Source: Sedimentibacter saalensis
GTDB taxonomy: Bacteria; Bacillota; Clostridia; Tissierellales; Sedimentibacteraceae
Assembly: GCF_007830175.1 (NCBI RefSeq)
Contig: NZ_VLKH01000002.1
Span: 124,001-188,000, forward strand
Length of the DNA stretch: 64,000 nucleotides
Direction of reading: 5' to 3'
Below are positions 1 to 8,039 of the stretch, in pieces. The position numbers were made by a program, and so were the translations under genes. A model generated the notes under the pieces. The model worked only from the letters and a program-made list of their open reading frames with translations. It did no database searches and had not been told where the DNA came from. Each line of letters begins with the position of its first letter. The stretch's first letter is position 1.

Positions 1-618
1 GCACAGACTTAATCCTTCAATAAATGAAAATCCTTTGTTTTTCAATCCGTTTTCAATAAGCTTCTGCATCATTGGAGCATGATATGCAGTACCTCTTCCC
101 ACATAAGTAGCACCTGCTCCCTGTGCAAGGTTGCATAGGTCAAAAGGCTTGTCAATGTTTCCAAAAGGTGCAGTAGTAGCAAAGTCGCCATATGGAGTTG
201 TAGGAGAATATTGTCCTCCTGTCATTCCGTATATGTTGTTGTTGAACACGATTGTTGTGATGTCTATGTTTCTTCTTGCTGCATGAATGAGGTGGTTACC
301 GCCTATGGCAGAACTGTCCCCGTCTCCCATTATGACTATTACATGAAGTTTCGGGTTTGCATGCTTTATGCCTGTTGCAAATGCCAGGGCTCTTCCGTGT
401 GTTGTGTGAAGAGTATTGAAATCAAGGTATCCAGGTGCTCTTGAAGAACATCCTATTCCTGAAACTAGAACGACTTCATCCTTGTTAAGACCAAGTTTGT
501 CTATTGCTCTTACAACTGTGTTCATTAAAGTTCCATGGCCACAACCGGGGCACCAAATATGAGGCAGTCTGTTTACTCTGAAATACTTTTCCGTTAAATC
601 GCTGCAATTAGTGTTCAT
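1..618 (-). CDS. 2-oxoacid:ferredoxin oxidoreductase beta subunit (3' end cut by window edge)
   Basis: This is the thiamine-diphosphate-binding beta subunit of a 2-oxoacid:ferredoxin oxidoreductase (2-oxoglutarate or branched-chain type), which oxidatively decarboxylates 2-oxoacids to acyl-CoA and reduces ferredoxin. It reads from ATG at 618 and is still open at base 1, so about 206 codons are visible. An early CPGCGHG motif and a following GCSSR carry likely cluster cysteines. GDGDSSAIGGNH followed by IVFNNNIYG is the Mg-ThDP motif. The ATG overlaps the alpha-subunit stop (TAATG), so the two are translationally coupled. Substrate choice cannot be read from sequence. Confidence 0.93.
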   Translation of the reverse strand, partial: MNTNCSDLTEKYFRVNRLPHIWCPGCGHGTLMNTVVRAIDKLGLNKDEVVLVSGIGCSSRAPGYLDFNTLHTTHGRALAFATGIKHANPKLHVIVIMGDGDSSAIGGNHLIHAARRNIDITTIVFNNNIYGMTGGQYSPTTPYGDFATTAPFGNIDKPFDLCNLAQGAGATYVGRGTAYHAPMMQKLIENGLKNKGFSFIEGLSLC

Positions 619-1763
619 TATTCTCTACCTCCCATAACAGCATCTGTAATTTCCTTAGGTGTTATAAGTTCCCCAGTAATTTTATTGATTTTTTTTACAG
701 GACAATTTTTGCCGGCCACTCTGTCAACTTCAAGGAAGTATTGACCAAGGTTCATTTCAGCCACATAAATTTCTTTTGCCTTTTCTGAAACCGCGCTTAT
801 TTGTTTTTCAAGAAACGGCCAGATGGTAATCGGTCTGAACATACCAACCTTGATGTTATTATTTCGCATATTGTCAACAGCGCTTTTAGCAGCTCTTGAA
901 ACTCCTCCAAAAGCAACTATGACAATTTCAGCGTCGTCCATTTTATATTCTTCGTAAAATGTTATATCATCTATATTTTTTTCTACCTTGTCAACAATCC
1001 TCTGAACCAATTTACCGGATATTTCATTGTTGTTTGTCGGAAATCCTGTTTCATCATGAGTAAGTCCTGTAACATGGTATCTATATCCTTCGCCAAATGA
1101 TGCCATAGGAGGTATCATATCTTCATCTGGCTTGTAAGCTACGTACTCTTCAGGCTTACATGTAGGTTTCTTTCTGTTAACAACTTTTATTTCTGAAGGA
1201 TCTTTGAACTGAAGTTTTTCTCTCATGTGTCCGACTGTTTCATCCATGAGTAAAATTACAGGAGTTCTGTATTTTTCAGCAATGTTGAATGCTTCAATAG
1301 CATATTCGTATGTTTCCTGAACTGAGTTAGGAGTAAGTGCCACAACCGGATGATCTCCGTGTGTTCCCCATTTAGCCTGCATAATCTCACCTTGTGCAGG
1401 TGAAGTAGGAAGTCCAGTGCTTGGGCCGCCTCTTTGAACATTGACTATAACGCATGGAATCTCAGTAATAGCAGCATAACCGATGTTTTCCTGCATAAGA
1501 GAAAATCCCGGACCGCTGGTTGCAGTCATGGATTTAAGACCTGCCAATGAACCGCCGATTATTGCTGCCATGCTTGCCAGCTCATCTTCCATCTGAATAA
1601 ATTTACCCCCAAGCTGTGGCAATTTCTGAGCAGATATTTCAGCTATTTCCGTAGATGGAGTGATGGGATAACCTGCAAAAAATCTCATGCCGGCAGCTAA
1701 AGCTCCTTCAACGCATGCTTCATTGCCCTGCAGCAATTTATACTTTTTTTCACTCATCTTCAT
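618..1763 (-). CDS. 2-oxoacid:ferredoxin oxidoreductase alpha subunit (KorA/VorB type)
   Basis: 381 residues, the normal size of KorA/VorB subunits without a fused gamma domain. The N-terminal half has the pyrimidine-binding fold, with GYPITPSTEIAE near residues 31-42, QMEDELASMAAIIGGSLAG and TATSGPGFSLM, followed by the transketolase C-terminal domain. It pairs with the beta subunit downstream and the ferredoxin-like subunit upstream. The start overlaps the ferredoxin gene by 14 bases, as expected for one operon. 2-oxoglutarate and 2-oxoisovalerate enzymes cannot be told apart by eye. Confidence 0.93.
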   Translation of the reverse strand: MKMSEKKYKLLQGNEACVEGALAAGMRFFAGYPITPSTEIAEISAQKLPQLGGKFIQMEDELASMAAIIGGSLAGLKSMTATSGPGFSLMQENIGYAAITEIPCVIVNVQRGGPSTGLPTSPAQGEIMQAKWGTHGDHPVVALTPNSVQETYEYAIEAFNIAEKYRTPVILLMDETVGHMREKLQFKDPSEIKVVNRKKPTCKPEEYVAYKPDEDMIPPMASFGEGYRYHVTGLTHDETGFPTNNNEISGKLVQRIVDKVEKNIDDITFYEEYKMDDAEIVIVAFGGVSRAAKSAVDNMRNNNIKVGMFRPITIWPFLEKQISAVSEKAKEIYVAEMNLGQYFLEVDRVAGKNCPVKKINKITGELITPKEITDAVMGGRE

Positions 1764-1953
1764 TTCCTCCTATGTAAATAGCATTGTCCGGACATCTGAG
1801 TTCGCATTGTCCGCAAAATATACAAGCATCCGGATGTGCTATAACGCATTTTTCATTTACGATTTTTAAAACCTGTTTAGGACAAAAACCTACACATACT
1901 CCGCAGCCTTTGCACCAGTCTTTGTTCTGCAGAAGACGTTTCTCTGTTGCCAT
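1750..1953 (-). CDS. 2x[4Fe-4S] ferredoxin subunit of the 2-oxoacid oxidoreductase
   Basis: 67 residues with two full CxxCxxCxxxCP motifs: C14, C17, C20, C24 and C44, C47, C50, C54. This is the delta or electron-transfer subunit (KorD/VorC type). It is the first gene of the operon in the window. A strong ribosome binding site, AGGGAGGG, precedes the ATG. The order ferredoxin-alpha-beta, with gamma expected beyond the window edge, is common in anaerobic Firmicutes. Confidence 0.93.
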   Translation of the reverse strand: MATEKRLLQNKDWCKGCGVCVGFCPKQVLKIVNEKCVIAHPDACIFCGQCELRCPDNAIYIGGNEDE

Positions 1954-2112
1954 ATTACCCTCCCTTTATTACCGTCATACATAAATCATAGCACATTTTT
2001 TTCTATTTGCAAGAAAGATTTCAAAGAAAATTTAAAATGCAGGATTAAATTCATATACTGCAAATTTATATCGTGAAATCGATTTCGAACTCTCTATAAA
2101 TATATACTTTAT

Positions 2113-2155
2113 AAAAAAATGCATGAAGGCGTTTATACCTATCATGCATTTTTTT
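2113..2155 (-). terminator. Intrinsic terminator after mnmM
   Basis: An A-rich arm around ATGCATGA and its complement TCATGCAT-T7 form a 13-bp stem with a 15-nt loop. It has T/A runs on both sides, so it could work in either direction. The right arm lies inside the last codons of mnmM. Confidence 0.7.
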
Positions 2156-2717
2156 CTATTACGAATAATTCAGGAGGATTATTTTCCTTGTTGGTTATTT
2201 TAACATGAATAACATTGTAAGTGGATTTGTTCAGTGAGTTCAGGTACTGAATTATTTCATGTATTTCTTGTCCTACATCGTGAGACACATATGTCGTAAT
2301 GTATATTCTTCCTTCATCTTTTAGAACAGGCAGAAGATTTTCAATTGCCTTAAGCGTTGTATCAGGGTTTGTGGTTATTGTTTTATCTGAAAAAGGAAGA
2401 TATCCAAGGTTAAATACTGCTGCATCTATTTTACCTTCTAAATATTTTCCAATAAATTCATGAGAATCCTTAATAACCTTAAAATTATCGAACTGTTTAT
2501 TTTGAGCCAGCAAAACATTTGTCCTTTCAACTGCCTGTTCCTGAATGTCAAATGACATTACTTTTCCCTTTGCACCTGCAACATTGCTTAAAAACAATGT
2601 ATCAAATCCGTTGCCGCAGGTTGCATCTATAAACATTAAATTTTCATTGCCTGAGTAGCTTGTTTTAATTAGCATGTGAACAAAGTCTACAAGCTTTCCA
2701 TATTTTGAATTATCCAT
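2142..2717 (-). CDS. mnmM: tRNA (mnm5s2U34) methyltransferase MnmM (YtqB family)
   Basis: 191 residues, a class I SAM methyltransferase of the former 'putative rRNA methylase' family (YtqB). Members were shown to make the final methyl transfer to 5-aminomethyl-2-thiouridine at tRNA position 34. The SAM-binding motif FIDATCGNGFDTLFL lies near residues 29-43, FDIQEQAVERT follows, and the family signature NLGYLP is present. The C-terminus NNPPELFVIEKN also fits the family. It ends one base before rluB begins, so it is co-transcribed with rluB. Confidence 0.88.
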   Translation of the reverse strand: MDNSKYGKLVDFVHMLIKTSYSGNENLMFIDATCGNGFDTLFLSNVAGAKGKVMSFDIQEQAVERTNVLLAQNKQFDNFKVIKDSHEFIGKYLEGKIDAAVFNLGYLPFSDKTITTNPDTTLKAIENLLPVLKDEGRIYITTYVSHDVGQEIHEIIQYLNSLNKSTYNVIHVKITNKENNPPELFVIEKNA

Positions 2718-2718
2718 G

Positions 2719-3441
2719 TTATCCCTCCTGTCTTCCCTTTAAGAATTTAATTTCTTCTTCATTTAAATGTACCCATGCTCCGGGTTTTAAATCACCAAGA
2801 TTTATTTTGCCAAATGATATTCTCTTCAGTGTTCGAACAGGGTGCCCAACTGCATCAAGCATTTTTCTTACCTGTCTGTTTTTTCCTTCATAAATGCTTA
2901 CCTGGACTATAGAACTGTTACTTGAAATTTTAACAATATTTACTATGGCTGGAGCTGTTTTATAATCTTCAATTTTGACTCCGCTTTTTAATCTCATGAC
3001 TGCTTCGTCGCTCATTCTTCCTTCCACTTCTGCTATGTAAGTCTTGTATATGTGATATTTAGGATGCATGAGTTTATTTGCAAGGTCTCCGTCATTTGTG
3101 AGCAAAAGAAGTCCCGATGTGTTGTAGTCAAGCCTTCCTATTGGATATATCCTTTCAGTGATGTCTACAAGGTCGATAACAGTCTTCCTTCCAAACTGGT
3201 CTTTAACTGTTGTAACATATCCTTCCGGCTTATAAAGCTTTATGTAAATAAACCCTTCTGTTTCTGAAATTTTTTTGTTGTCTACAAGAACAACATCTTT
3301 TTCAGGATTGATTTTTGTTCCAAGCTCAGTTACAACAATTCCGTTTACTTTTACACAGCCAGTTAAAATAAGATCTTCAGCCTTCCTTCTTGATGAAATA
3401 CCACAGCGTGCTATATATTTTTGTAACCTTTCTTCTTCCAT
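2719..3441 (-). CDS. rluB: 23S rRNA pseudouridine synthase RluB
   Basis: 240 residues of the RsuA/RluB/RluE/RluF family, which modifies helix 89 of 23S rRNA (U2605 by E. coli numbering). An N-terminal S4 RNA-binding domain (about residues 3-60) is followed by the catalytic domain. The catalytic aspartate is in GRLDYNTSGLLLLTNDG, and KLMHPKYHIYKTY follows. In many Firmicutes rluB lies in the scpAB-dacB neighbourhood, as here. Confidence 0.93.
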   Translation of the reverse strand: MEEERLQKYIARCGISSRRKAEDLILTGCVKVNGIVVTELGTKINPEKDVVLVDNKKISETEGFIYIKLYKPEGYVTTVKDQFGRKTVIDLVDITERIYPIGRLDYNTSGLLLLTNDGDLANKLMHPKYHIYKTYIAEVEGRMSDEAVMRLKSGVKIEDYKTAPAIVNIVKISSNSSIVQVSIYEGKNRQVRKMLDAVGHPVRTLKRISFGKINLGDLKPGAWVHLNEEEIKFLKGRQEG

Positions 3442-3518
3442 AAATTCCTGCCTTCATTTTTTTTAACACTTGATATTTTTTCACATTATAACACATTCTG
3501 ATGACTTTGCCAACGAAT

Positions 3519-3638
3519 AAAGAATTAAGAATGAGAGTGAAGAATTAAAGGAAAAAAAATTTAGGCAAGCCTAAATTTTTAATCTTATTTTAATTCTTAA
3601 TTCTTAATTCTTAATTCTTAACTCTTAATTATTAATTG
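3519..3638. repeat. Dispersed inverted-repeat element, copy A
   Basis: A left arm of AATTAAGAATGA-like units (3519-3550) and a right arm of TTAATTCTTAATTC units (3581-3638) flank a 12-bp hairpin. Seen from the minus strand, the element begins in the last codons of the upstream carboxypeptidase gene and supplies its TAA stop. Similar arms recur at 34317-34587 and 60319-60419. Confidence 0.7.
3555..3580 (-). terminator. Hairpin terminator inside repeat copy A
   Basis: AAAAATTTAGGC pairs perfectly with GCCTAAATTTTT across a two-base centre, so the real loop is four bases. The U-rich side is suitable for termination in both directions. It would end the dacF/scp cluster transcript before rluB. 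Confidence 0.6.
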
Positions 3639-4662
3639 TAGTAAGGTTTCCTGTGTGTATTACTTCTTCTCCCAGGTAAATGCTGTATGTTCCACATGAT
3701 GGGATATCCATGCCACTTAACAAAAACGGAACTGTAATATCACTTTCAAAGCGTATTTCTTTTTTTTCTTCTTCTGTGAGGAGATAGCTGAAAGTGTCAT
3801 TTATGAATACAGGTTTTCCATCAGGAGCTTTTCCTGCATACTGTCCCTTTTCCACTATTTGATAGCTCTTGTAATTTTCAAATGCCCAGTCAAACATGGC
3901 ATAGCTGTCGTTGAACCAGTACTGGTCATCTAAAACTACAACAATTATTTCAGTGCCTTCTTTTTCTGCCGAAGCTACAAGGCATCTGCCTGCAGCTTTT
4001 GTGTATCCTATTTTAATGCCGCTTCCGTACTGGTACTGATAAACAACTTTATTTTTATTGTACAGAGTTGTATTCAGGCTTTTTGCCGAATACTTCACCG
4101 ATGAAGCTATTTGTTTGAACAAATTGTTTTTCATTGCATACTGGCTTATAATTGCTAAATCATAAGCCGTTGAATAGTGGTTGTCATCATGGAGACCGCT
4201 TGGATTTACGAAGTTTGTATTGTATGCACCTATTTCTGCGGCCTTGTCATTCATCATGGCGACAAATCCTTCAGTACTGTTTCTTCCTGCAAATGCAGCC
4301 AGTGTTTCAGCTGCATCATTGCCTGAACGAAGCATTGTTCCGTACAGCAAATCCATTATGGAAACCATCTGCCTTGGCCTAAGATAAAGGCTTGAACCTT
4401 CAATTCCGGTGCATGAGGCTGGAACTTCGATTTTTCTTTCAAGATTGCCTGAGTTTTCTATTGATAAAATAGTTGTCATTATTTTTGTGGTGCTGGCAAT
4501 AGGAAGTTTCTCGTCTGCATTTCTTGAACCAATAATCCTTCCGGAATCAGCATCAATGACTATGTAGGACCTGGCTGCCGAAGAAGGAATTGCTTGGGCT
4601 GTCTTACAGGCAATCAATGAAAAAGCAAAAATTAAAACAAAGACTTTATATCTATATTTCAC
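3625..4662 (-). CDS. D-alanyl-D-alanine carboxypeptidase, peptidase S11 (DacB/DacF-like) with altered KTG box
   Basis: 345 residues. An N-terminal signal segment (about 1-24) is followed by the S11 penicillin-binding fold. The nucleophile motif is S57-T-T-K60 and the second box is SGN in LRSGNDAAE. The third box, normally K-T/S-G, reads K217-I-G219 (codons AAA ATA GGA), so the usual hydroxyl residue is missing. The surrounding GYTKAAGRCLV is otherwise typical of the family. The expected role is trimming pentapeptide stems in wall or spore cortex. The start overlaps gerW by 11 bases. Activity may be reduced or changed. Confidence 0.85.
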   Translation of the reverse strand: MKYRYKVFVLIFAFSLIACKTAQAIPSSAARSYIVIDADSGRIIGSRNADEKLPIASTTKIMTTILSIENSGNLERKIEVPASCTGIEGSSLYLRPRQMVSIMDLLYGTMLRSGNDAAETLAAFAGRNSTEGFVAMMNDKAAEIGAYNTNFVNPSGLHDDNHYSTAYDLAIISQYAMKNNLFKQIASSVKYSAKSLNTTLYNKNKVVYQYQYGSGIKIGYTKAAGRCLVASAEKEGTEIIVVVLDDQYWFNDSYAMFDWAFENYKSYQIVEKGQYAGKAPDGKPVFINDTFSYLLTEEEKKEIRFESDITVPFLLSGMDIPSCGTYSIYLGEEVIHTGNLTTINN

Positions 4663-5032
4663 TTTCCTTTTTCTCCCTTACATCTTTAATGAATGTCATG
4701 ATGTTCATAATGGACGATGTCAAATCTGTAGATGTTGTTTCATTATTGATGTTGATGGTCCTTACATCCTTGTTTGGCGATTCATATATGAGGACTTGCG
4801 GATTTAACTGCAAATTTACATATGCTGCTCCGGCAAAAGGTTTCAAATCCACTGAACGGAATTTTTTGTCAATGTCACTTCCGCCAATTACGAAATTCAT
4901 GTTTAGTTTTGAAATAGCAAGATAGTTTGTGTTGTCATAATTTATCTTGCTGCTTATGAGTTTTTCGTTCTCAGTAAGATTGTTGATGTTGTCTAAAGTT
5001 GTTTTAATGATGCTTTCGATGTCGTTGCTCAT
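4652..5032 (-). CDS. gerW: GerW/YtfJ family sporulation protein
   Basis: 126 residues. The middle has the family pattern: YLAISKLNMNFVIGGSDID, then KPFAGAAYVNLQLNPQVLIYES. GerW (YtfJ) proteins are made in the forespore and affect spore germination. In clostridia the gene usually follows scpAB and a DUF2953 gene, which is the order here. The copy is diverged and its glycine-rich linker is short, so the assignment rests on motif and synteny together. Confidence 0.75.
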   Translation of the reverse strand: MSNDIESIIKTTLDNINNLTENEKLISSKINYDNTNYLAISKLNMNFVIGGSDIDKKFRSVDLKPFAGAAYVNLQLNPQVLIYESPNKDVRTININNETTSTDLTSSIMNIMTFIKDVREKKESEI

Positions 5033-5092
5033 TTTTATCCCCTTTCTGTTTTCATTTTAATACAGTATGCCCTAAAAAAGGAGAAATAAACA

Positions 5093-5488
5093 TTATTCGT
5101 TAAGCAGAGATTTTTTTAAAATATTGTTCACTACGACAAATTCCAGTGCAAATGTTGAAGAATCATCACGAATCTCGGGATATAAAGATATGTTCTTTAT
5201 TATGAATGCCTTCATGATTCTTCTTGCATACTTTCTTACATAATGAATGTAATCAAAATGTGCCTTAACCTTCTTTACTGATTTTGTTCTTTTATACCTT
5301 GATAGTATTTTTTCTGCAAATACCGAATAAAATACTTTTTTGTAAATGTAATGTTTTTTTTTGAAAAGTATCATGTATATGTTCATGCATACAAAAGACG
5401 ATGCAATATTTAGTTTGCACCATATTTTAACGTTGAAATACACAAATAGAAGTCCCCCGACTGTTAACAAAATTATCCATATTCCCAT
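5093..5488 (-). CDS. DUF2953-like membrane-anchored protein (short)
   Basis: 131 residues with an N-terminal membrane helix (IWIILLTVGGLLFVYFNV) and a basic, tyrosine-rich remainder. Its place between scpB and gerW is that of YtfI-type DUF2953 proteins, which are usually longer (about 200 residues). It may be a shortened member. The function is unknown; a sporulation link is inferred from context. Confidence 0.6.
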   Translation of the reverse strand: MGIWIILLTVGGLLFVYFNVKIWCKLNIASSFVCMNIYMILFKKKHYIYKKVFYSVFAEKILSRYKRTKSVKKVKAHFDYIHYVRKYARRIMKAFIIKNISLYPEIRDDSSTFALEFVVVNNILKKSLLNE

Positions 5489-5496
5489 ATTAAAAT

Positions 5497-5521
5497 AAAA
5501 GCAACGTCCTACGTTGCTTTT
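5497..5521 (-). terminator. Terminator overlapping the scpB stop
   Basis: AAAAGCAACGT and ACGTTGCTTTT form an 11-bp stem with a 3-base loop, followed on the minus strand by TTTTATTTT. The upstream arm includes the last scpB codons. Confidence 0.75.
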
Positions 5522-6039
5522 TTCTCCTCTTCTGTTTCTATTTTCAGTGCAGGAAGTTCGTTAATTGAATTTAATCCAAAATGCCTTAAAAACTCATCAG
5601 TTGTGGAATAAATTGCAGGTCTTCCAGGTTTGTCAAGCCTGCCAACTTCTTTTATAAGGTTTTTATCAAGAAGTCCTTTGATTACATTTGAGCATTTGAC
5701 TCCTCGAATAAGCTCGATTTCTACTTTTGTAACAGGCTGCTTGTAAGCAATTATGGACAAAGTCTCCATAGCTGCTGTTGAAAGGCTCTTGTTTACTGTT
5801 GTCTGAAGAAGGCTTTGAATAAAGTCATAATTTTCTTTTTTTGTTGTTATCTGATACGAATTGCCGAATTTTTGTATTACCAGGCCTCTGTCTGTATCCT
5901 GGTTGAATGAAATCATCATTTCTTCCAGTATATGGTTCACATTGCCGGTGGACATATCCAGTATTCTTGAAATTTCATTGATGTTCAACGGTTCGCCCCA
6001 TGCAAAAAGAAGGCTTTCTAATACACTTTTAATATTCAT
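5509..6039 (-). CDS. scpB: Segregation and condensation protein B (ScpB)
   Basis: 176 residues with two winged-helix domains. It binds ScpA to complete the SMC-ScpAB condensin that organises and separates daughter chromosomes. Family features are the N-terminal SVLESLLFAWGEPLNINEI, ALSIIAYKQPVTKVEIELIRGV (here TLSIIAYKQ) and GRLDKPGRPAIYSTTDEFL. AGGAGAAAT precedes the ATG. It lies 8 bases after scpA in one operon. Confidence 0.95.
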   Translation of the reverse strand: MNIKSVLESLLFAWGEPLNINEISRILDMSTGNVNHILEEMMISFNQDTDRGLVIQKFGNSYQITTKKENYDFIQSLLQTTVNKSLSTAAMETLSIIAYKQPVTKVEIELIRGVKCSNVIKGLLDKNLIKEVGRLDKPGRPAIYSTTDEFLRHFGLNSINELPALKIETEEEKKAT

Positions 6040-6047
6040 TATTTCTC

Positions 6048-6767
6048 CTATGCAGCGATTATTATGATGTCGCTGTATGTATTGTCTTGATAAATTTTCA
6101 TTCCTTGTTTGTTTGAAATTTCCAGCACTGCCAGGAAAGTTGTAATGACATATTCCTTTGTAATCTGCTGTTTTTCTCTGAATGTTGAAAACAGAGACAC
6201 GCGGCCAGATAATTTTAACTTTTTCAGCAGTTCGTCAACACAGTCTTTCACGCTGTAATTTTCCCTGTAGACCTTGAAAGTGTCCTCTGTAACTATTTTT
6301 ATGTTTTGATTTTTTATAAGCGACAAAAATACATTGTACAGCTCATAAATGTTTATTTCATTCAATGAAAGCTGTTCTACCTTCACATCTGAAGTGAGGG
6401 CCAGTTCTTCCTTTGGCTTTGAAAAATAGTAACTGCTTTCATCTTCATATTTTTTAAGAGTTTCTGAAACATCCTTAAACAACTTGTATTCCAAAAGCTT
6501 GTTGACAAGTTCCTGCCTGGGGTCCTCACTCTTTTCCTTTTGAGGCAGCAACATCTGTGATTTTATTTCAATGAGAGTTGATGCCATTAAAATAAATTCG
6601 CTGGCCACATTCATGTTAAACTGCATCATTTGTTCAAGATATTCGATGTATTGATCTGTTATTTCAGCTATGGGGATATCGTATATGTCGATTTCCTTTT
6701 TCTCAATAAGGTGGTACAATAAATCGAATGGGCCTTGAAACACGTTGATGTTTACGGAATATTCCAT
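6048..6767 (-). CDS. scpA: Segregation and condensation protein A (ScpA)
   Basis: 239 residues, the kleisin of the SMC-ScpAB complex. The diagnostic N-terminus FQGPFDLLYHLIEKKEIDIYDIPI is near residues 9-32, followed by ASEFILMASTLIEIKSQMLLP and a C-terminal winged helix. It lies 12 bases after dacF and 8 before scpB, so it is co-transcribed. Confidence 0.95.
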   Translation of the reverse strand: MEYSVNINVFQGPFDLLYHLIEKKEIDIYDIPIAEITDQYIEYLEQMMQFNMNVASEFILMASTLIEIKSQMLLPQKEKSEDPRQELVNKLLEYKLFKDVSETLKKYEDESSYYFSKPKEELALTSDVKVEQLSLNEINIYELYNVFLSLIKNQNIKIVTEDTFKVYRENYSVKDCVDELLKKLKLSGRVSLFSTFREKQQITKEYVITTFLAVLEISNKQGMKIYQDNTYSDIIIIAA

Positions 6768-6779
6768 TTTTAACCTCTG

Positions 6780-7937
6780 TTATCTTATTATATTCTCTAA
6801 CACATTATTTAAATAAAATTTAAAAAAGTTTTCCTTTTCAATGTCTTTTTCAGGATACAGTTTGTACTCGCCCAACATTTTACCATCTTTGTACAATACT
6901 GCTTTTCCTATGGCAACATCTTTGCTTAAAGGAGCTTTTAAATTTTCTTCTAATACATATTCTAAATTAAAATCTTCAGCCTTGCAATTACTTTCTGTAA
7001 AATAATAGATATTTTCTTTGCTCACAACGTTAAAATCATCATTTACGCCGCAGTATACAGGTGAAGTTCTGATAACATCACCCTTTGAATGGAATATGAT
7101 GTTTTTGTAGTTTGCAAATCCTTCGTTAAGAATTTTTTGAATTTCAGCAAACCTTATTTTTGTTGTATCACTGCCGAGAACAACTGCAATGAGCGTTGTG
7201 TCGTTTCTTTTGGCTGCTGCAGAAAGACAGTATTTCGCTTCATTTGTGAATCCGGTCTTGCCTGCTAAAAGACCTTCATAGTTGTTTATAAGCCTGTTTG
7301 TGTTTACAAGAACCTGTTCTGAATCCTTTTCTTTTCCAACGTACACTGAATCCATCCATGTAAGCATATATTCGTTTACATAATCATATTTAAGTAACTC
7401 TTTTGTCATTAATGCAATATCATATGCAGTTGTCAGATGTTCAGGCTCAGGTAATCCTGTTACATTCACAAAATGTGTGTTGTTCATTCCCAGTTCCTTT
7501 GCTCTGTCATTCATTGCTTTAACGCATCCTTCAACAGAACCGTACATGAATTCAGCCATGGCCACTGAAGCGTCGTTTGCCGAACGCATGGATATAGCTT
7601 TAAGCATATTTTCCACTGTCTGTGTTTCATAGGCTTCAAGATAAATCTGGCTGCCTCCCATGCCTGCTGCGTTTTCAGAAATTGTAAGTTCCTGTTCTAA
7701 TTTTATTTCACCATTATCCATTTTTTCTGAAATTAAAAGCAAAAGCATTATTTTTGTTATGCTTGCCGGTGCCATCTTGTCACTCATGTTTTTTTCAAAC
7801 AACACCTGACCGTCATCGGCATTTATAAGCACCGCTGAACGAGATTGAAGACTGCCTGCTTCAAGACCGTAAACCGGAACAACAGCAGTATTTGCCGCCA
7901 ACAGCATCAAAAAAAATATGGCTATAAATTTCTTCAT
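6780..7937 (-). CDS. dacF: D-alanyl-D-alanine carboxypeptidase DacF
   Basis: 385 residues from the ATG at 7937, which has AAGGAGGT eight bases upstream; a longer reading frame to 8003 lacks such a site. A signal peptide precedes an S11 domain with all boxes intact: S-I-T-K in PASITKIM, SAN in RSANDAS, and KTG in LAGKTGFTNEAKYC. A C-terminal PBP5-like domain follows. DacF trims peptides in the spore cortex. The position next to deoB and a xer gene matches B. subtilis ripX-drm-dacF. A sigma-F-like promoter and a Spo0A box lie upstream. Confidence 0.9.
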   Translation of the reverse strand: MKKFIAIFFLMLLAANTAVVPVYGLEAGSLQSRSAVLINADDGQVLFEKNMSDKMAPASITKIMLLLLISEKMDNGEIKLEQELTISENAAGMGGSQIYLEAYETQTVENMLKAISMRSANDASVAMAEFMYGSVEGCVKAMNDRAKELGMNNTHFVNVTGLPEPEHLTTAYDIALMTKELLKYDYVNEYMLTWMDSVYVGKEKDSEQVLVNTNRLINNYEGLLAGKTGFTNEAKYCLSAAAKRNDTTLIAVVLGSDTTKIRFAEIQKILNEGFANYKNIIFHSKGDVIRTSPVYCGVNDDFNVVSKENIYYFTESNCKAEDFNLEYVLEENLKAPLSKDVAIGKAVLYKDGKMLGEYKLYPEKDIEKENFFKFYLNNVLENIIR

Positions 7938-7961
7938 AAAAAGTACCTCCTTTTTATGATT

Positions 7962-7990
7962 TATAATAACCATATTTAGCTCATATATAC
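7962..7990 (-). promoter_or_regulatory. Possible sigma-F/sigma-G promoter of dacF
   Basis: On the minus strand GTATA, 14 bases, then GGTTATTATA resembles forespore sigma-F promoters (GYATA ... GGnnAnnnTA). It ends about 10 bases before the dacF ribosome binding site. DacF is a known sigma-F gene in Bacillus. The match is by eye only. Confidence 0.4.
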
Positions 7991-8039
7991 AATTGTACTG
8001 CATTCATAAATGAATTTTTCATGGAAATTTTTAAATTAA

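Noticed and set aside
211-444. Cys-rich 77-residue plus-strand frame
   Set aside because: It is the antisense of the oxidoreductase beta-subunit gene, whose ThDP and cysteine motifs are clear on the minus strand.
3590-3638. Tandem TTAATTC units as a CRISPR array
   Set aside because: Units are 7 bases, contiguous and without spacers; they form one arm of an inverted repeat.
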